Positions 48,588-48,824 of a stretch of DNA of 48,824 nucleotides are shown here, one piece after another. This DNA is from Nocardiopsis sp. CC223A. GTDB lineage: Bacteria; Actinomycetota; Actinomycetes; Streptosporangiales; Streptosporangiaceae. Where the stretch lies: contig NZ_JASFDV010000054.1 of the NCBI RefSeq assembly GCF_030766825.1, forward strand, positions 1 through 48,824, in the 5' to 3' direction. How positions within the stretch are numbered: position 1 is the stretch's first letter; every line of letters begins with the position of its first letter. The notes below the pieces were generated by a model. It was not told where the DNA came from and did not search any database. It saw only the letters and a program-made list of their open reading frames with translations. Position numbers and translations under genes: made by a program.

Positions 48588-48824
48588 ATGCCCACTCCCC
48601 CGGCGCGCCCCCTCCCCCGCGACCCGTACCGCAACCTCGTCCTGCTGGCCCTGCTGACGCTGTCGGGGCGCCCGCCCGCACGCGACCTGCTGCCGTGCGC
48701 GCACCGGTTGGTGTCCCGGGCGCTGCCGTGGGGGCGGCGCAACCCCCGGGCGCAGGAGTACCCGCGGGTGCGCCTGCGGGTGCTGCGCCGGGCACTGCGG
48801 GGCGGGCGGCCGCGGGCGCGGTGG
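48588..48824 (+). CDS. Hypothetical protein, partial at the right edge
   Basis: The ATG at 48588 follows GAGGAG and the frame remains open for 79 codons to the window end. The visible part is basic and Leu/Arg/Pro-rich (PYRNLVLLALLTLSGRPPAR, RVRLRVLRRALRGGRPRAR). The strong ribosome site and divergence from the membrane protein gene support a real start; function cannot be judged. Confidence 0.45.
   Translation, partial: MPTPPARPLPRDPYRNLVLLALLTLSGRPPARDLLPCAHRLVSRALPWGRRNPRAQEYPRVRLRVLRRALRGGRPRARW

Overview
The window reads as chromosomal DNA from a high-GC actinomycete. Codon use is GC-rich, GTG starts and 1-4 base stop/start overlaps are common, and there is an IdeR/DmdR-type iron box, ECF sigma/ZAS anti-sigma pairs and DUF6507/DUF6177-like proteins. 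A Nocardiopsis-like organism is my best guess; the genus is an inference. No complete tRNA, rRNA, CRISPR array or replication origin was seen.

Left third (1-18.1 kb): accessory, repeatedly invaded DNA. It opens with an IS3-family orfA fragment and two small minus-strand genes. At 2.1-2.4 kb the 3' half of a tRNA (Arg-like) is flanked on both sides by paired GTGCTCC repeats, which looks like an integrase attachment site. Degraded look-alikes lie at 10.2-10.3 kb and 17.5-17.6 kb and cut the region into two blocks. Block 1 is an orphan type VII-type polymorphic toxin locus: a small DUF6507/WXG-like protein, an 844-residue toxin with a C-terminal nuclease-like domain, two tandem paralogous immunity candidates (the second frameshifted at an A7 run) and a DUF6177-like protein. 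Then comes an intact-ended ISAs1-family element (9-bp target duplication) whose transposase is broken by a 20-bp tandem duplication. Block 2 starts with relics of a sugar-binding protein and an IS110 transposase, then a LacI-operator-controlled ytfQ-ytfR-ytfT-yjfF sugar ABC importer and a P-loop ATPase. Two MITE-like elements lie in this part, at 12.4 and 17.6 kb.

Middle (18.1-30.6 kb): an iron-box-controlled pair of ABC half-transporters (siderophore type) with a TetR regulator; an alpha/beta hydrolase; a minus-strand operon of degradative HMG-CoA reductase, CaiB-type CoA-transferase and MaoC-like hydratase; a truncated TnpB relic with a 108-bp duplication over its RuvC-II motif; and a PucR regulator divergent from a sarcosine-oxidase-type flavoprotein. 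A second MITE of the 17.6-kb type follows at 30.6 kb.

Right third (31-48.8 kb): an ECF-sigma unit (two-repeat lipoprotein, sigma factor, zinc anti-sigma factor); a PepSY membrane protein/MFS/GH88-like operon; an acyl-CoA dehydrogenase divergent from a two-domain CoA-transferase and AMP-ligase; a zinc-type ABC importer; and a copper/haem group (SCO1, DyP peroxidase, PCu(A)C) read after an ECF sigma factor and a small membrane protein. Together these last genes suggest an extracytoplasmic metal and oxidase/peroxidase maturation block. Long perfect GC hairpins separate most transcription units.
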